Shown in pieces: positions 29,646 to 39,890 of a DNA stretch of 64,000 bases. Made by a program: the position numbers and the translations under genes. The stretch's first letter is position 1; every line of letters begins with the position of its first letter. The notes under the pieces were generated by a model. That model had not been told where the DNA came from, ran no database searches, and saw only the letters and a list, made by a program, of their open reading frames with translations. The DNA lies in contig NZ_RKLN01000003.1 of assembly GCF_004011835.1 (NCBI RefSeq), positions 558,001 through 622,000 on the forward strand, given 5' to 3'. Origin of the DNA: Rhodococcus spongiicola. Its GTDB lineage: Bacteria; Actinomycetota; Actinomycetes; Mycobacteriales; Mycobacteriaceae.

Positions 29646-30647
29646 TCAGCCGAGCGCCTCGCGTAGTGCGGCGATGACGGAATCGTCTGCACCGCTCGCC
29701 GTGTAGCCGGCCGCGAAACGATGGCCCCCGCCGCCCAACCGCTCCGCGACCGCGGCGACGTCGACCGCGCCCTTCGATCGCAACGACACCGACCACGAGC
29801 CCGGAGCGGACTCCTTCAGCACGGCGGCAACCTCGGCCTCGACGGTGGTGCGCACGATGTCGATGACGCTCTCGACCTCCTCGGATCCGAGGCCCGCCCA
29901 GTCGGAGCACCGGATCACTGCGTGCACGAGGCCCCGCCCACCGACGGCATCCCGAACGAGCCCCGCGGAACCGAGCACGGAGCCCAACATCGGCAACCAT
30001 CCGAACGGGTGGGTGTCGAGCAGACTGCGGGCAATTGCGGCCCCGTCGATACCCGTGCTGAGCAGACGCTCGGCGAGCGTGTGAGTGCCCTCCTGAGCCC
30101 AACGGAACGATCCCGTGTCGGTTACCAGTCCGGCGTAGAGGCAGTGCGCCAGGTCGGCGTCTATCGGCACCTCCCACAAGTCGAAGAGTTTCACCAGCAC
30201 CGCGGTCGTCGACTCCGCACTGTCGTCGATCAGGTTGAGCGTCCCGTACCGGGTGTTCGACCGGTGGTGGTCGATCACCAGCGATTGCCGCGCACCGCCG
30301 AGACGTGACGCGAGCGAACCGAGACGCCCTGCGCTGCCGCAGTCAACAGTGACGAGCAGGTCCACGGTCTCGTCGACGCCATCTGCGGGTACCAACAGTT
30401 CCGTTCCCGGCAGCCCCTCCATCGACACCGGAAGCTGGTCCGGCGACGCGAACGCGACCTGCACCGGAACACCCTTGCGTGCGAGCACGATTCCGAGAGC
30501 AAGTCCGCTACCGATCGTGTCGGCATCGGGTTGGACGTGGCACAGGATCGTCACCGAGGTGGCGCCGTCCAGCACTTCGATCGTCTGCTGCAACTGCACC
30601 TCGTGCGGGGCACTCGTGGAGGGCAGGGTGTCCGGACAGTTAGTCAT
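29646..30647 (-). CDS. nrnA: DHH/DHHA1 phosphoesterase (NrnA/CnpB type)
   Basis: 333 aa. DADTIGS (41-47), the DHH motif at 126-128 (LVIDHHRSN), LVTDTGSFRW, and the C-terminal DHHA1 motif GGGGHRFAAG are present. Relatives hydrolyse nano-RNAs and pAp; the M. tuberculosis homologue Rv2837c also degrades cyclic di-AMP. It starts 12 nt after rbfA on the same strand, the last member of the infB-side cluster. Which substrate dominates cannot be read from the sequence. Confidence 0.93.
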   Translation of the reverse strand: MTNCPDTLPSTSAPHEVQLQQTIEVLDGATSVTILCHVQPDADTIGSGLALGIVLARKGVPVQVAFASPDQLPVSMEGLPGTELLVPADGVDETVDLLVTVDCGSAGRLGSLASRLGGARQSLVIDHHRSNTRYGTLNLIDDSAESTTAVLVKLFDLWEVPIDADLAHCLYAGLVTDTGSFRWAQEGTHTLAERLLSTGIDGAAIARSLLDTHPFGWLPMLGSVLGSAGLVRDAVGGRGLVHAVIRCSDWAGLGSEEVESVIDIVRTTVEAEVAAVLKESAPGSWSVSLRSKGAVDVAAVAERLGGGGHRFAAGYTASGADDSVIAALREALG

Positions 30648-30659
30648 CGTCGGCCCCGG

Positions 30660-31124
30660 TCAGTCGTCGGATGGAGATTCGTCGTCGACCGCAGGGCGCG
30701 GTTGTTTGTAGGGGTCTACCTCGCCCGCGGGCTTCGCGTTCTTGCGCACTCGCGCGACCGCGTCATCCGCAGCCCGCGCTCGCTCCAGCAACTCCTCCAT
30801 GTGCCGCGCCGTGTCGGGCACGGTGTCCGCGACGAACGTGAGGGTCGGTGTGAAACGGACGCCCGTCCCGGCGCCGACCTTCGAGCGGAGTACCCCCTTG
30901 GCCTTCTCGAGGCCCGCGGCGGCCCCGGCCAGATCCGGCTCGGAATCGAGGTCCATACCCATGACCGTGTAGTAGACGGTGGCGTCGTGCAGGTCGGCCG
31001 TGACCTTCGCGTCGGTGATGGTCACGAAGGCCAGACGCGGGTCCTTGATTTCGTGGTCGATCGCCGTCGCCACGATCGTGCTGATGCGCTTCGCCAGCCT
31101 GCGGGCGCGTGCAGGATCTGCCAT
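30660..31124 (-). CDS. rbfA: 30S ribosome-binding factor A
   Basis: 154 aa from ATG 31124 with AGGAGA upstream; the longer open frame is antisense-like and rejected. The KH-type fold shows in [30 protein letters not shown] and in [25 protein letters not shown]. It assists 16S rRNA 5'-end maturation and cold adaptation. The charged Pro-rich C-terminal tail is typical of actinobacterial RbfA. It stands between DUF503 and nrnA. Confidence 0.95.
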   Translation of the reverse strand: MADPARARRLAKRISTIVATAIDHEIKDPRLAFVTITDAKVTADLHDATVYYTVMGMDLDSEPDLAGAAAGLEKAKGVLRSKVGAGTGVRFTPTLTFVADTVPDTARHMEELLERARAADDAVARVRKNAKPAGEVDPYKQPRPAVDDESPSDD

Positions 31125-31149
31125 GGCAATCAGTCTCCTCTCCCGGACG

Positions 31150-31440
31150 TCAATCCTCCGGACCGAAAATTCTTCGTCGAACCGCAAGTAGCTGCAGTTC
31201 CGGTCGCTCCGCGACATGTCGCTCGCAGTGATCGAGCACCTCGTTGACATGTCCCACCCCCGAACTTGCCACCGCGACACCGAGCAAGGTCCTCCGGTAT
31301 CGGTCGTGCTCGCCGGTTTCGGCAGCGGACACTCCGTATCGTCGCAACTCGGTCAGGACCGGCCGCACCAGCGACCGCTTCTGCTTCAGCGAGCGCACAT
31401 CGCCGAACAGAATGTCCATCTCGAGCGACCCGAGATACAC
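31150..31440 (-). CDS. DUF503 family protein
   Basis: 96 aa from GTG 31440, with AAGGAG five bases upstream. It begins [33 protein letters not shown], the DUF503 signature, and continues to [24 protein letters not shown]. The family is small, conserved and almost always between infB and rbfA, so a link to translation initiation or 30S assembly is likely, but no function is established. Confidence 0.9.
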   Translation of the reverse strand: MYLGSLEMDILFGDVRSLKQKRSLVRPVLTELRRYGVSAAETGEHDRYRRTLLGVAVASSGVGHVNEVLDHCERHVAERPELQLLAVRRRIFGPED

Positions 31441-31461
31441 CAGCTCTCCTTCCGGTGAGCA

Positions 31462-31502
31462 GCGTCCCTCCCCGTGGCTGAGCCTGCCAGAGGGAGGGAC
31501 GC
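31462..31502 (-). terminator. 11-bp hairpin between infB and the DUF503 gene
   Basis: GCGTCCCTCCC (31462-31472) and GGGAGGGACGC (31492-31502) form a perfect stem with a 19-nt loop, 15 nt after the infB stop. No U-tract follows. It may attenuate expression from infB into DUF503-rbfA-nrnA or protect the infB 3' end. Confidence 0.6.
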
Positions 31503-31517
31503 GTGCAGTGCGTGCGA

Positions 31518-34385
31518 CTAGTCGCGCGGCTTCTCGCGAAGCTCGTAGGCCTCGATCACGTCGCCGACCTTGATGTCGGAGTACGTGACGGTCAGACCGC
31601 ATTCGTAGCCCTCGCGAACCTCGGTGACGTCATCCTTCTCGCGGCGGAGCGAGGAAATCGTCATCGTCTCCGCGATCACTGCGTTGTCGCGAATCAGACG
31701 GGCCTTCGCGTTACGGCGGACGATGCCCGACGTCACGAGGCAACCGGCGATGTTTCCGACCTTCGAGGACCGGAACAGAGCACGGATCTCGGCCTGGCCG
31801 AGCGATACCTCCTCGTAGACCGGCTTGAGCATGCCCTTGAGGGCCTTCTCCACCTCGTCGAGCGCCTGGTAGATGACCGAGTAGTAGCGGATGTCGACGC
31901 CCTCGCGGTTCGCCAGCTCCGTCGCCTTGCCCTCGGCACGGACGTTGAAGCCGATGATGATCGCGTTGGACGCGGACGCCAGGTTCACGTTGGTCTCGGT
32001 GATACCGCCGACACCACGGTCGATCACACGCAGCTGCACCTCGTCGTCGATCTCGATGCCCATGAGGGCCTCCTCGAGCGCTTCGACCGTACCGGCGTTG
32101 TCGCCCTTGAGGATGAGGTTGAGCTCGTTGTGTTCCTTGAGCGCGGCATCGAGATCTTCGAGGCTGATCCGCTTGCGGCTGCGCGCCGCCAGCGCGTTGC
32201 GCTTGCGCGCGTTGCGCCGATCGGCGATCTGCCGAGCGATCCGATCCTCATCGACCACGAGCAGGTTGTCGCCCGCGCCGGGAACCGACGTGAAGCCCAC
32301 GACCTGGACCGGACGCGAAGGCAGCGCCTCCTCGACATCCTCGCCGTGCTCGTCGACCATGCGGCGGACGCGGCCGTACGCATCGCCCGCGACGATCGAG
32401 TCACCGACCCGCAGTGTGCCGCGCTGGACGAGCACGGTAGCCACAGGTCCGCGACCACGGTCCAGGTGCGCTTCGATCGCAACACCCTGGGCATCCATGT
32501 CCGGGTTGGCCCGCAGGTCCAGCGCCGCGTCCGCGGTCAGCAGAACGGCCTCGAGCAGATGGTCGATGTTGGTGCCCTGCTTGGCGGAGATATCGACGAA
32601 CATCGTCTCGCCGCCGTACTCCTCGGCCACGAGACCGTATTCGGTCAGCTGACCTCGGATCTTCGAGGGATCGGCACCTTCCTTGTCGATCTTGTTGACC
32701 GCCACCACGATCGGCACCTCGGCCGCCTGGGCGTGGTTGATCGCCTCGACCGTCTGCGGCATGACGCCGTCGTCGGCCGCGACCACGAGGATCGCGATGT
32801 CCGTCGCCTTCGCGCCGCGGGCACGCATGGCGGTGAATGCCTCGTGACCGGGGGTATCGATGAAGGTGACCAGACGCTCGGCCCCGTCGAGCTCGGTCAG
32901 CACCTGGTAGGCACCGATGTGCTGCGTGATGCCGCCGGCTTCGCCCTCACGGACGTTGGCCTTGCGGATCGTGTCGAGCAGCCGGGTCTTGCCGTGGTCG
33001 ACGTGACCCATGACGGTGACCACCGGCGGCCGCGACTCGAGGTCCTCCTCGTCACCAGCGTCCTCGCCGTAGGTCAGGTCGAACGACTCGAGGAGTTCGC
33101 GGTCCTCGTCCTCAGGGCTGACAACCTGAACGTTGTAGTTCATCTCGCCGCCGAGCAGCTCGAGGGTCTCGTCGTTCACCGACTGCGTTGCCGTGACCAT
33201 CTCACCGAGGTTGAACAACGCCTGCACCAGCGCCGACGGGTTCGCATCGATCTTCTCCGCGAAGTCGGACAGGGACGCGCCACGGGCCAGACGGATGGTC
33301 TCGCCGTTACCGCGAGGCAGCCGCACGCCGCCGACGGCGGGCGCCTGCATCGAATCGTATTCCTGACGCTTCTGCCGCTTCGACTTGCGACCACGACGCG
33401 GCGCGCCGCCGGGGCGACCGAACGCACCCGCTGCACCACCACGGCCGCGTCCGCCGCCACCGCCACCGGGGCGACCGCGGAATCCACCCGGTGCGCCTGC
33501 ACCGGGAGCGCCTGCGGGAGCACCACCACCGCCGCCGCCGCCGCCGCGATAGCCGCCGCCACCACCACCGGGACGTCCACCTGGGCCGCCGGGGCGGCCG
33601 GGCCGAGCGGAACCCGGCGCCGGGCGTGCCGCACGCTGCGGCATGGCACCCGGGCTGGGGCGCGGGGGCATCGAGCCGGGGCTGGGGCGAGGCCCGCCCT
33701 GGCCGGGAGCCGGCCGCGCACCATCGGCTCCTGCTCCCGGACGCGGAGCGCCGGGACGCGGAGCGCCGCCGTGGGGGCCGGGCCGGGGGGCACCGGGACG
33801 CGGTGCGCCTGGAGCCGGACGTGGAGCGGGACGCTCGGGCGCAGCCGACGACGTGTACGGGTTGTTACCGACGCGCGGCGGCTTCGGGCCGGGTCGCGGT
33901 GCGCCCGGCTTGGGACGCGGGGCCGCAGGCGCGCCAGGGGCCTTCGCGGCGGGTGCCTGTGGTGCAGGCTTCGGCCCCGGCGTGGGCCCCGGACGTGGGG
34001 GCTGGCTTGCCGGGATGCTGGGGGCGGCCGGAGCCGCAGGAGTTGCCGGAGCTGCGGGTGTTGCCGCCGCGGGAGCTGCGGGAGCAGCCGGACCGGGCTT
34101 GGGCCCGGGCCGCGGGGCTCCGGGTTTGGGCGCAGGCGCACCGGGCTTCGCTGCTGTACGTGGCGCCTTCTCGGCACTCTCCGAAGTCCCTGAAGCCTCA
34201 GGCTTGCCTTCGGGCTTCGCCTTCGCCGACGGGAACGATTCCCGCAGGCGACGTGCGACGGGTGCCTCGACTGTCGAGGACGCCGACTTCACGAACTCGC
34301 CTTGCTCCTTGAGCCGCGCGAGTAGTTCCTTACTTGTGACACCGAGTTCTTTCGCCAACTCGTGTACGCGGGCCTTGCCTGCCAC
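31518..34385 (-). CDS. infB: Translation initiation factor IF-2
   Basis: 955 aa from GTG 34385 with GAGGAG upstream. The N-terminal IF2N domain begins [20 protein letters not shown] Pro/Ala/Gly-rich disordered segment spans about 60-335, with an almost pure glycine run near 272-290. The G domain has GHVDHGKT at 460-467, DTPGHEAF and [10 protein letters not shown]. Domains II-IV complete the factor that places initiator tRNA on the ribosome. It follows nusA-ylxR. Confidence 0.97.
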   Translation of the reverse strand: MAGKARVHELAKELGVTSKELLARLKEQGEFVKSASSTVEAPVARRLRESFPSAKAKPEGKPEASGTSESAEKAPRTAAKPGAPAPKPGAPRPGPKPGPAAPAAPAAATPAAPATPAAPAAPSIPASQPPRPGPTPGPKPAPQAPAAKAPGAPAAPRPKPGAPRPGPKPPRVGNNPYTSSAAPERPAPRPAPGAPRPGAPRPGPHGGAPRPGAPRPGAGADGARPAPGQGGPRPSPGSMPPRPSPGAMPQRAARPAPGSARPGRPGGPGGRPGGGGGGYRGGGGGGGGAPAGAPGAGAPGGFRGRPGGGGGGRGRGGAAGAFGRPGGAPRRGRKSKRQKRQEYDSMQAPAVGGVRLPRGNGETIRLARGASLSDFAEKIDANPSALVQALFNLGEMVTATQSVNDETLELLGGEMNYNVQVVSPEDEDRELLESFDLTYGEDAGDEEDLESRPPVVTVMGHVDHGKTRLLDTIRKANVREGEAGGITQHIGAYQVLTELDGAERLVTFIDTPGHEAFTAMRARGAKATDIAILVVAADDGVMPQTVEAINHAQAAEVPIVVAVNKIDKEGADPSKIRGQLTEYGLVAEEYGGETMFVDISAKQGTNIDHLLEAVLLTADAALDLRANPDMDAQGVAIEAHLDRGRGPVATVLVQRGTLRVGDSIVAGDAYGRVRRMVDEHGEDVEEALPSRPVQVVGFTSVPGAGDNLLVVDEDRIARQIADRRNARKRNALAARSRKRISLEDLDAALKEHNELNLILKGDNAGTVEALEEALMGIEIDDEVQLRVIDRGVGGITETNVNLASASNAIIIGFNVRAEGKATELANREGVDIRYYSVIYQALDEVEKALKGMLKPVYEEVSLGQAEIRALFRSSKVGNIAGCLVTSGIVRRNAKARLIRDNAVIAETMTISSLRREKDDVTEVREGYECGLTVTYSDIKVGDVIEAYELREKPRD

Positions 34386-34567
34386 TGCTCTCCTCTACTG
34401 AGAGGTCGAGCGAGCGGCTACTGCCCGCACGACCTCGGTTATCTCCGATGGACGTTCATCGCTGGTGCTTCACGGTGTGCTCATGAGTGCTTGTGCCTGT
34501 TCTCTGAGGTACTGCTCGTCGTTCCCGAGTGTGTGGTGCAGCTCGAGAGGTCCCGAGTGGTACTGCG

Positions 34568-34927
34568 TCACGCGTGATCACTGTCCCGTTTCCACGGGGT
34601 TCGAGTGACCGACGTCGAAATCTCGGCTCCGTCGACCCACTGGTCGAGTTCCGAGGAATCCAGACTTCCGGACACCCGCAGTGCTCTGCCGAATGCTCGG
34701 CGCCGGCCAGCCTCGCTCAGACACCGAGGATCGCGGTGCAACCACGCACCTCGACCGGGGAGCCTTCGCTTCGGATCGGGCCTGAGTACGAATCCACCGG
34801 ACTCGCACTCCTGCGCCACAACCCTGAGCAGGTCGGCGGCCAGCCCTTTCTGCCTGCAACCAATGCAAGTCCGCACCGGCTTCCCGGCGCGGGCACGTGT
34901 CGACACAGACAGTTCACGCTGAACCAT
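34568..34927 (-). CDS. ylxR: YlxR family RNA-binding protein
   Basis: 119 aa from ATG 34927. The YlxR core is PVRTCIGCRQKGLAADLLRVV, then GRGAWLHRDPRCLSEAGRRRAFGRAL, with the conserved CxxC. YlxR proteins sit in the rimP-nusA-ylxR-infB operon and contact RNA or RNase P in some bacteria. It starts 44 nt after nusA. The 182-nt gap to infB holds no gene. A C-terminal extension (SGSLDSSELDQWVDGAE) is lineage-specific. Confidence 0.88.
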   Translation of the reverse strand: MVQRELSVSTRARAGKPVRTCIGCRQKGLAADLLRVVAQECESGGFVLRPDPKRRLPGRGAWLHRDPRCLSEAGRRRAFGRALRVSGSLDSSELDQWVDGAEISTSVTRTPWKRDSDHA

Positions 34928-34971
34928 CGACCACTCTACCGCTGGATCGCCGTGAACCCCGCATCCCGTTC

Positions 34972-36003
34972 CTAAGCGCCCGTCGTTTCGCGACCGACCT
35001 GTGACTCGGGACCGGGCGCGGCGTCGCTGCGGATGTCGATTCGCCACCCCGTCAACCGCGCAGCCAGGCGCGCATTTTGCCCCTCCTTGCCGATCGCCAG
35101 TGAGAGCTGGAAGTCCGGCACCACGACACGCGCCGCACGCGCTTCTGCGTCCACGACAGTGACCGACACCACTTTCGAAGGCGACAGGGCATTCCCGACG
35201 AACTTCGCCGGATCCTCGTCGTAGTCGATGATGTCGATTTTCTCCCCCGCCAACTCGCTCATGACATTGCGCACTCGCTGACCCATCGGTCCGATGCAGG
35301 CACCTTTCGCGTTCAAGCCGGGAACCCTCGAGTGAACCGCGATCTTCGAGCGGTGACCCGCCTCGCGTGCGACCGCGACGATATCGACCGAGCCGTCTTC
35401 GATCTCGGGTACTTCGAGTGCGAACAGCTTGCGCACGAGATTCGGGTGCGTTCGCGAGAGAGTGATCTGCGGCCCGCGCACACCGCGGGAGACGCCCACG
35501 ACGTAGCACTTGATCCGGTCGCCGTGCTCGTAGGTCTCCCCCGGCACCTGCTCGGCCGGCGGGATCAACCCCTCCGCACCGGTGGCCTCGCTGCCGATCC
35601 GCACCACCACCATGCCGCGGGCGTTGGCCCGGGTATCACGCTGGATCACGCCGCCGACGACCTCACCCTCATGGGTGGAGAACTCGCCGAAGTTGCGCTC
35701 GTGTTCGGCATCACGCAGACGCTGGAGGATCACCTGACGGGCTGTCGTGGCCGCGATTCGGCCGAAACCCTCTGGGGTGTCATCCCACTCCTCGCCGACG
35801 CGGTTGCCGTCGGCGTCGACCTCATGCGCCAGGACGCGGACGACGCCGGTCTTGGTGTCGACGTCGATCCGTGCATGCGGCTGGTGACCTTCGGTGTGCC
35901 GATAGGCGGTCAGCAAGGCAGTCTCGATCGCCGCGATGATCGTCCCCGCGGAGATTCCCTTGTCTGCTTCGATTGCACGCAGCGCTGCGATGTCGATATT
36001 CAC
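34972..36003 (-). CDS. nusA: Transcription termination/antitermination factor NusA
   Basis: 343 aa. The N-terminal RNA-polymerase-binding domain ([18 protein letters not shown]) is followed by S1 ([19 protein letters not shown]) and two KH domains ([18 protein letters not shown] and [21 protein letters not shown]). It lacks the extra C-terminal acidic repeats of E. coli NusA, as expected in actinobacteria. The start overlaps the rimP stop by ATGA. Confidence 0.97.
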   Translation of the reverse strand: MNIDIAALRAIEADKGISAGTIIAAIETALLTAYRHTEGHQPHARIDVDTKTGVVRVLAHEVDADGNRVGEEWDDTPEGFGRIAATTARQVILQRLRDAEHERNFGEFSTHEGEVVGGVIQRDTRANARGMVVVRIGSEATGAEGLIPPAEQVPGETYEHGDRIKCYVVGVSRGVRGPQITLSRTHPNLVRKLFALEVPEIEDGSVDIVAVAREAGHRSKIAVHSRVPGLNAKGACIGPMGQRVRNVMSELAGEKIDIIDYDEDPAKFVGNALSPSKVVSVTVVDAEARAARVVVPDFQLSLAIGKEGQNARLAARLTGWRIDIRSDAAPGPESQVGRETTGA

Positions 36004-36572
36004 TTGTCCGACCCCTCTGCTTCGTTCGACGCTTCCGCGTCTGCAGGTGTGAGACGCCCCTCCGGGATTCCTCCCGACAGTTCGAGCTCTCTCGCATCCG
36101 GTCGCGAGAACTCAACCTGCACAACAGCTTTCCTGACATCCTTCAGTTCCACCTGTCGCACGGTCAAACCGCCTCGACCTTCCCCGCCCGTCACAACAAG
36201 GTCCACCGCACCGTCGCCGAGCCTGCCTATCCGGCCCGTCACAGACTCGGTTTCCAGCTCTACCAGCGCCTTGCGTCCCTGTGCGCGACGCCAGTGACGT
36301 TCCTCGGTCAAAGGTCGGCCGATACCGGGCGAGGTCACCTCGAGTGTGTACGGGGATTCCCCGAAATCCGATACAGAGTCGAATACGTCGGAGATCATGT
36401 GGCTCAGCCTGGCCACCTCGTCAAGCTCGAGGCCGGCGTCGCGGTCGACCATGACTCGGACGGAACTGTGCCGACCCGTGAGTGTGATGGTCACGTCCTC
36501 GAGGTCGTAGCCCTCACGCTCGATGGGTTCGGCGAGAAGCTCGATCACCCTCTCCCTCGATGGCACCGGCAT
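36000..36572 (-). CDS. rimP: Ribosome maturation factor RimP
   Basis: 190 aa from ATG 36572 with GAGGAG upstream. [30 protein letters not shown] and [27 protein letters not shown] are the family blocks. It acts in 30S subunit assembly. It is the first gene of rimP-nusA-ylxR-infB. An acidic tail ([15 protein letters not shown]) is added. It is divergent from the lipoprotein gene at 36806, as Rv2842c is from Rv2843. Confidence 0.94.
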   Translation of the reverse strand: MPVPSRERVIELLAEPIEREGYDLEDVTITLTGRHSSVRVMVDRDAGLELDEVARLSHMISDVFDSVSDFGESPYTLEVTSPGIGRPLTEERHWRRAQGRKALVELETESVTGRIGRLGDGAVDLVVTGGEGRGGLTVRQVELKDVRKAVVQVEFSRPDARELELSGGIPEGRLTPADAEASNEAEGSDK

Positions 36573-36805
36573 CTGGGACGCTCCTCGCTTCAGTTGTGGC
36601 CATGACTGACGTGTGGCGACCGAAACCTGCTCGGACGAACTCGATCGACGCAAGCCTCGACTCACCACAGGGTGGACTGCGGACACTTCAGGGTATCGCG
36701 GTTTCGGCGCGACTGTGACCAGCCGGTCCAATCGGGCCGCCGGCGGCACTGCGCCGTGACCTGCTCGGTGCCCGGAATCGGGCGAACACCTGGCACCATG
36801 ATCAC

Positions 36806-37297
36806 GTGCGAACGCCCTTGCTCAGCCATCCGTTCTCGCGCCGCGCGGCGCTGCGAGTCGCCGGTAGCGCCACCCTGGGCGCGTCTGCGGTGGCGCTGAC
36901 GACCGGTTGCTCGAACTCCGGACGCTCCGAACTGCTGGCGGAGATCGCCGAACTTGCCACACAAGCCGAACGTGCGCGGCGTGACGCGGCGACCGCGAAT
37001 GCCGCGATCGCGCGGTTCCCCGACCGTGCCGGCGCCCTCGGCACGGTGGCCGCCGAGCGCGAGGCCCACGCCGACGCGCTCGATGCCGAAATCGCTCGTA
37101 TCGACACCGGCACGCCGCCCACCTCGCCGGAGACCCCACCCGTGACGTCACCGCCGACGCTCGAGCAGCTACGAAGCGACCTCGCCGACTCACAGAAGGA
37201 GGCCGCGCGACTGGCACGGACCCAGTCCGGGTACCGCGCCGGGCTACTCGGCTCCATCAGCGCGGCGTGCGCGGCGCAGCAGGCGGTGCTGCTGTAG
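36806..37297 (+). CDS. Tat-type lipoprotein, Rv2843-like
   Basis: 163 aa from GTG 36806. A twin-arginine [10 protein letters not shown] is followed by a hydrophobic run and lipobox LTTGC (lipid Cys35), so the protein should be exported and anchored to the outer face of the membrane. The mature part is Ala-rich and helical, with a Thr/Pro linker ([17 protein letters not shown]). The stop overlaps the next GTG (TAGTG), so it is coupled to the DUF4439 gene. It corresponds in position to the Rv2843/Rv2844 pair. Function unknown. Confidence 0.75.
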   Translation: MRTPLLSHPFSRRAALRVAGSATLGASAVALTTGCSNSGRSELLAEIAELATQAERARRDAATANAAIARFPDRAGALGTVAAEREAHADALDAEIARIDTGTPPTSPETPPVTSPPTLEQLRSDLADSQKEAARLARTQSGYRAGLLGSISAACAAQQAVLL

Positions 37298-37743
37298 TGA
37301 CCAGCCCGAGCCCCGATCCCGAACAGCAGGCCCTGATCGACGCGCTGCGCGCCGAGTACGCCGCGACCTTCGCGTACGGACTGGTGGCAGCGTTTGCGAA
37401 CCCGCGTCGGGCGGACCTCGTGGCCGCGAACACGGCTTCGCACCGGGCCCGACGCGACGCGACGATCGACGCACTCACCGCCGGGGGCATCGACGCACCG
37501 CCACCCGAGGCCGGCTACACGATGCCGTTCGCGGTGACCGACCCGGCGTCCGCGGCTCGACTGGCAGCCCAGGTGGAAGCCGACACAGCGGCGGCGTGGC
37601 GATCCGTCATCGAACGCAGTCAGTCCGAACACACGCGCGAATTCGGCGTCATCGCCCTCACGGAAGCTGCTGTACGAGAAGCGAACTGGAGGAACATTCT
37701 CGGCTACCAGCCCCCGACCAACGCGTTTCCCGGACAACCTTGA
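37297..37743 (+). CDS. DUF4439 ferritin-like domain protein
   Basis: 148 aa from GTG 37297. It is a helical, ferritin-like bundle: ALIDALRAEYAATFAYGLVAAF, ASHRARRDATIDALTAGGI, and AAQVEADTAAAWRSVIERS. Candidate metal or packing residues (Glu, His) recur as in ferritin-like proteins, but a complete di-iron set is not obvious. It is translationally coupled to the preceding lipoprotein, suggesting they work together at the envelope. Confidence 0.8.
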   Translation: MTSPSPDPEQQALIDALRAEYAATFAYGLVAAFANPRRADLVAANTASHRARRDATIDALTAGGIDAPPPEAGYTMPFAVTDPASAARLAAQVEADTAAAWRSVIERSQSEHTREFGVIALTEAAVREANWRNILGYQPPTNAFPGQP

Positions 37744-37777
37744 GCCCCGCCCGGAACTCCGACGAGAGGACCGCCCC

Positions 37778-38266
37778 ATGACGGAACGCACCATCGAACA
37801 GCGCCTCGCCGACCTCGAGCGGATCGAGGCCATCAAGGCTCTCAAGCACCGATACCTGCGCGCCTGCGACGCGAAAGACGCCGACACCTTCCGCTCGTGC
37901 TTCATCAGCAAAGGCGCCGAGATCGACTACGGCCGCCTCGGCAAGTTCGACGACGCCGACGCGATCGCCGAGGTCTTCCGCAACATCGCCCTGCGGAAGG
38001 TCGACGGCAAGAACGTCATCCTCGACATGCACCACGCGCTGCATCCCGACATCACACTGCTTGGCGACGACTTGGCCTCCGGCAAGTGGACACTCGCCTT
38101 TCGCCAGGTCAACCTCGTCGACAACACCGAGACTGTTCGCTCGATCGAGTACGTCGACGAGTATGTCGTCGAGAACGGCGAGTGGAAGATGTCGAAGTGT
38201 CAGTCGATTACGTTGTGGTCGATGACCCGACCACTCGCGGAGGGCACCATCGTCACCGAAGGCTGA
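37778..38266 (+). CDS. NTF2/SnoaL-like family protein
   Basis: 162 aa. The cone-shaped alpha+beta fold is visible: IEQRLADLERIEAIKALKHRYLRACDAKD, DTFRSCFISKGAEIDYG, then MHHALHPDITLLGDDLASGKWTLAFRQVNL and a closing strand around YVVENGEWKMSKCQ. Relatives include dehydratases and cyclases such as BaiE-like enzymes. No cluster partner suggests a substrate. It is convergent with nuoN, 19 nt away. Confidence 0.8.
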   Translation: MTERTIEQRLADLERIEAIKALKHRYLRACDAKDADTFRSCFISKGAEIDYGRLGKFDDADAIAEVFRNIALRKVDGKNVILDMHHALHPDITLLGDDLASGKWTLAFRQVNLVDNTETVRSIEYVDEYVVENGEWKMSKCQSITLWSMTRPLAEGTIVTEG

Positions 38267-38285
38267 TCGGGCACATCAGTTCCGG

Positions 38286-39890
38286 TCAGGTCAGGAAGCT
38301 GCCCGCCCTCTCCGCGAGATCAAGCACAGGTTGGGGCACGATGCCCAAGGCGACAGTCACCACACCGGCGATAGTGACGGCCGAGACCGTTGGGGCACTG
38401 GTGACCACCACAGCAGGAGCGTCCTCCGGCGGGTCCGAGAAGAACATCAGGACGATGACGCGGACGTAGAACAGCGCCGCGATCGCACTGCTGATCACGC
38501 CGACGATCACAAGCGGCACCGCTCCCCCGGACGCCGCCGCCTGGAAGACGGCGAACTTGCTCACGAAGCCACTCGTGAGCGGAATACCCGCGAACGACAG
38601 CAGGAACAGGGCGAACGCGATGCCGAGGGGCGCGGATGTGCGGCCGAGACCGGCCCACCGGGCCAGGTCGGTGACCTCGGCCCCCGACGCATCGCGCACC
38701 AGGGTCACGACCGCGAACGCTCCGAGCGTGCTGAAACCGTAAGCGAGCAGATAGAAGATGGTCGACGAGATCCCCGCGTCGTTCCCGGCGATCACACCGG
38801 TGAGGATGAAACCCGCGTGGGCCACCGACGAGTACGCCAGCATCCGTTTGACGTCGGTCTGCGTGATCGCGAGAACCGCGCCGACGAGCATCGTCAGGAT
38901 CGCGACCGCCCACAGGACGGGGCGCCAGTCGACGCTGAGTCCCGGTACCGCGACGTAGAACACGCGCAGCGCCGCACCGAAGGCCGCGATCTTGGTCGCG
39001 GACGCCATGAACGCGGTGATCGGCGTCGGCGCGCCTTGGTAGACGTCGGGGATCCAGGAGTGGAACGGCACGGCACCGACTTTGAACAAGAGGCCGACCG
39101 CCAGCATCGCCAGGCCGATCTGCGCGAGAACGACATCGCCTGAACGCTGTTCGATCGCCTGCCCGATTCCAGGCAGTTGGACCGTGCCGGCAAACCCGTA
39201 CAGGAGTGCCACTCCGAAGAGGAAGAACGCGGACGAGAACGCGCCCAACAGAAAGTACTTCAGAGCCGCTTCCTGAGAGAGCAAACGACGGCGGCGCGCG
39301 AGCCCGCACAACAGGTACAGCGGCAGCGAGAGCACCTCGAGCGCGACGAACATCGTCAACAGGTCGTTGGCTGCTGGAAAGAGCAACATGCCGCCGACGG
39401 CGAACAACACCAGCGGAAAGACCTCGGTTTGCGTCACCCCGGCCCTGGCGGCTTCCTTCTCGGCTTCGCTGCCCGGTACGGCCGAAGCGCGTGGGGTGAA
39501 AGCGTCCACCGCCCCGACTCCAACCCCGGCCCCGACGGCGGCCGTCTCGGCACCGGCCACCGCCCGGTCCAGTCCGCGATCGGCGATGAGCAGCACCGCG
39601 ACGATCGAGACGAGAAGGATCGTGCCCTGCAGAAACAGGGTCGGCCCGTCGATGGCCACGCTTCCCACGGCCGCAGCGTTGCGGGTGCCGGAGAGCGCAA
39701 CCACCGCGACGAAGGCAGCGACGAGTCCGCCGAGTGCGAGCCCGAGGTGCGTGGTGTAGCGGACACGTCGTGGGGCGAAGGCTTCGACGAGCACCCCGAC
39801 GACGGCGACCGCGAACACGATCAGCATCGGCGCCAGTTGGCTGTACTCGATACTCGGAGCCTGCAGCACCGCGTCCATGTCGGGGTTCAT
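38286..39890 (-). CDS. nuoN: NADH-quinone oxidoreductase subunit N
   Basis: 534 aa antiporter-like membrane subunit with about 14 helices. The segment FKVGAVPFHSWIPDVYQGAPTPITAFMASATKIAAF is the conserved proton-channel region. It has an inserted hydrophilic stretch (GAVDAFTPRASAVPGSEAEKEAARAG) after the third helix. The start overlaps the nuoM stop (ATGA). It is the last gene of the nuo operon; no strong terminator was seen in the 19-nt gap to the convergent NTF2-like gene. Confidence 0.96.
   Translation of the reverse strand: MNPDMDAVLQAPSIEYSQLAPMLIVFAVAVVGVLVEAFAPRRVRYTTHLGLALGGLVAAFVAVVALSGTRNAAAVGSVAIDGPTLFLQGTILLVSIVAVLLIADRGLDRAVAGAETAAVGAGVGVGAVDAFTPRASAVPGSEAEKEAARAGVTQTEVFPLVLFAVGGMLLFPAANDLLTMFVALEVLSLPLYLLCGLARRRRLLSQEAALKYFLLGAFSSAFFLFGVALLYGFAGTVQLPGIGQAIEQRSGDVVLAQIGLAMLAVGLLFKVGAVPFHSWIPDVYQGAPTPITAFMASATKIAAFGAALRVFYVAVPGLSVDWRPVLWAVAILTMLVGAVLAITQTDVKRMLAYSSVAHAGFILTGVIAGNDAGISSTIFYLLAYGFSTLGAFAVVTLVRDASGAEVTDLARWAGLGRTSAPLGIAFALFLLSFAGIPLTSGFVSKFAVFQAAASGGAVPLVIVGVISSAIAALFYVRVIVLMFFSDPPEDAPAVVVTSAPTVSAVTIAGVVTVALGIVPQPVLDLAERAGSFLT

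Noticed and set aside
31503-34193. Nearly 900-codon + strand open frame opposite infB
   Set aside because: Antisense to IF-2; the Thr/Ala/Arg/Gly low complexity mirrors the Pro/Gly linker of infB and no domain is recognisable.
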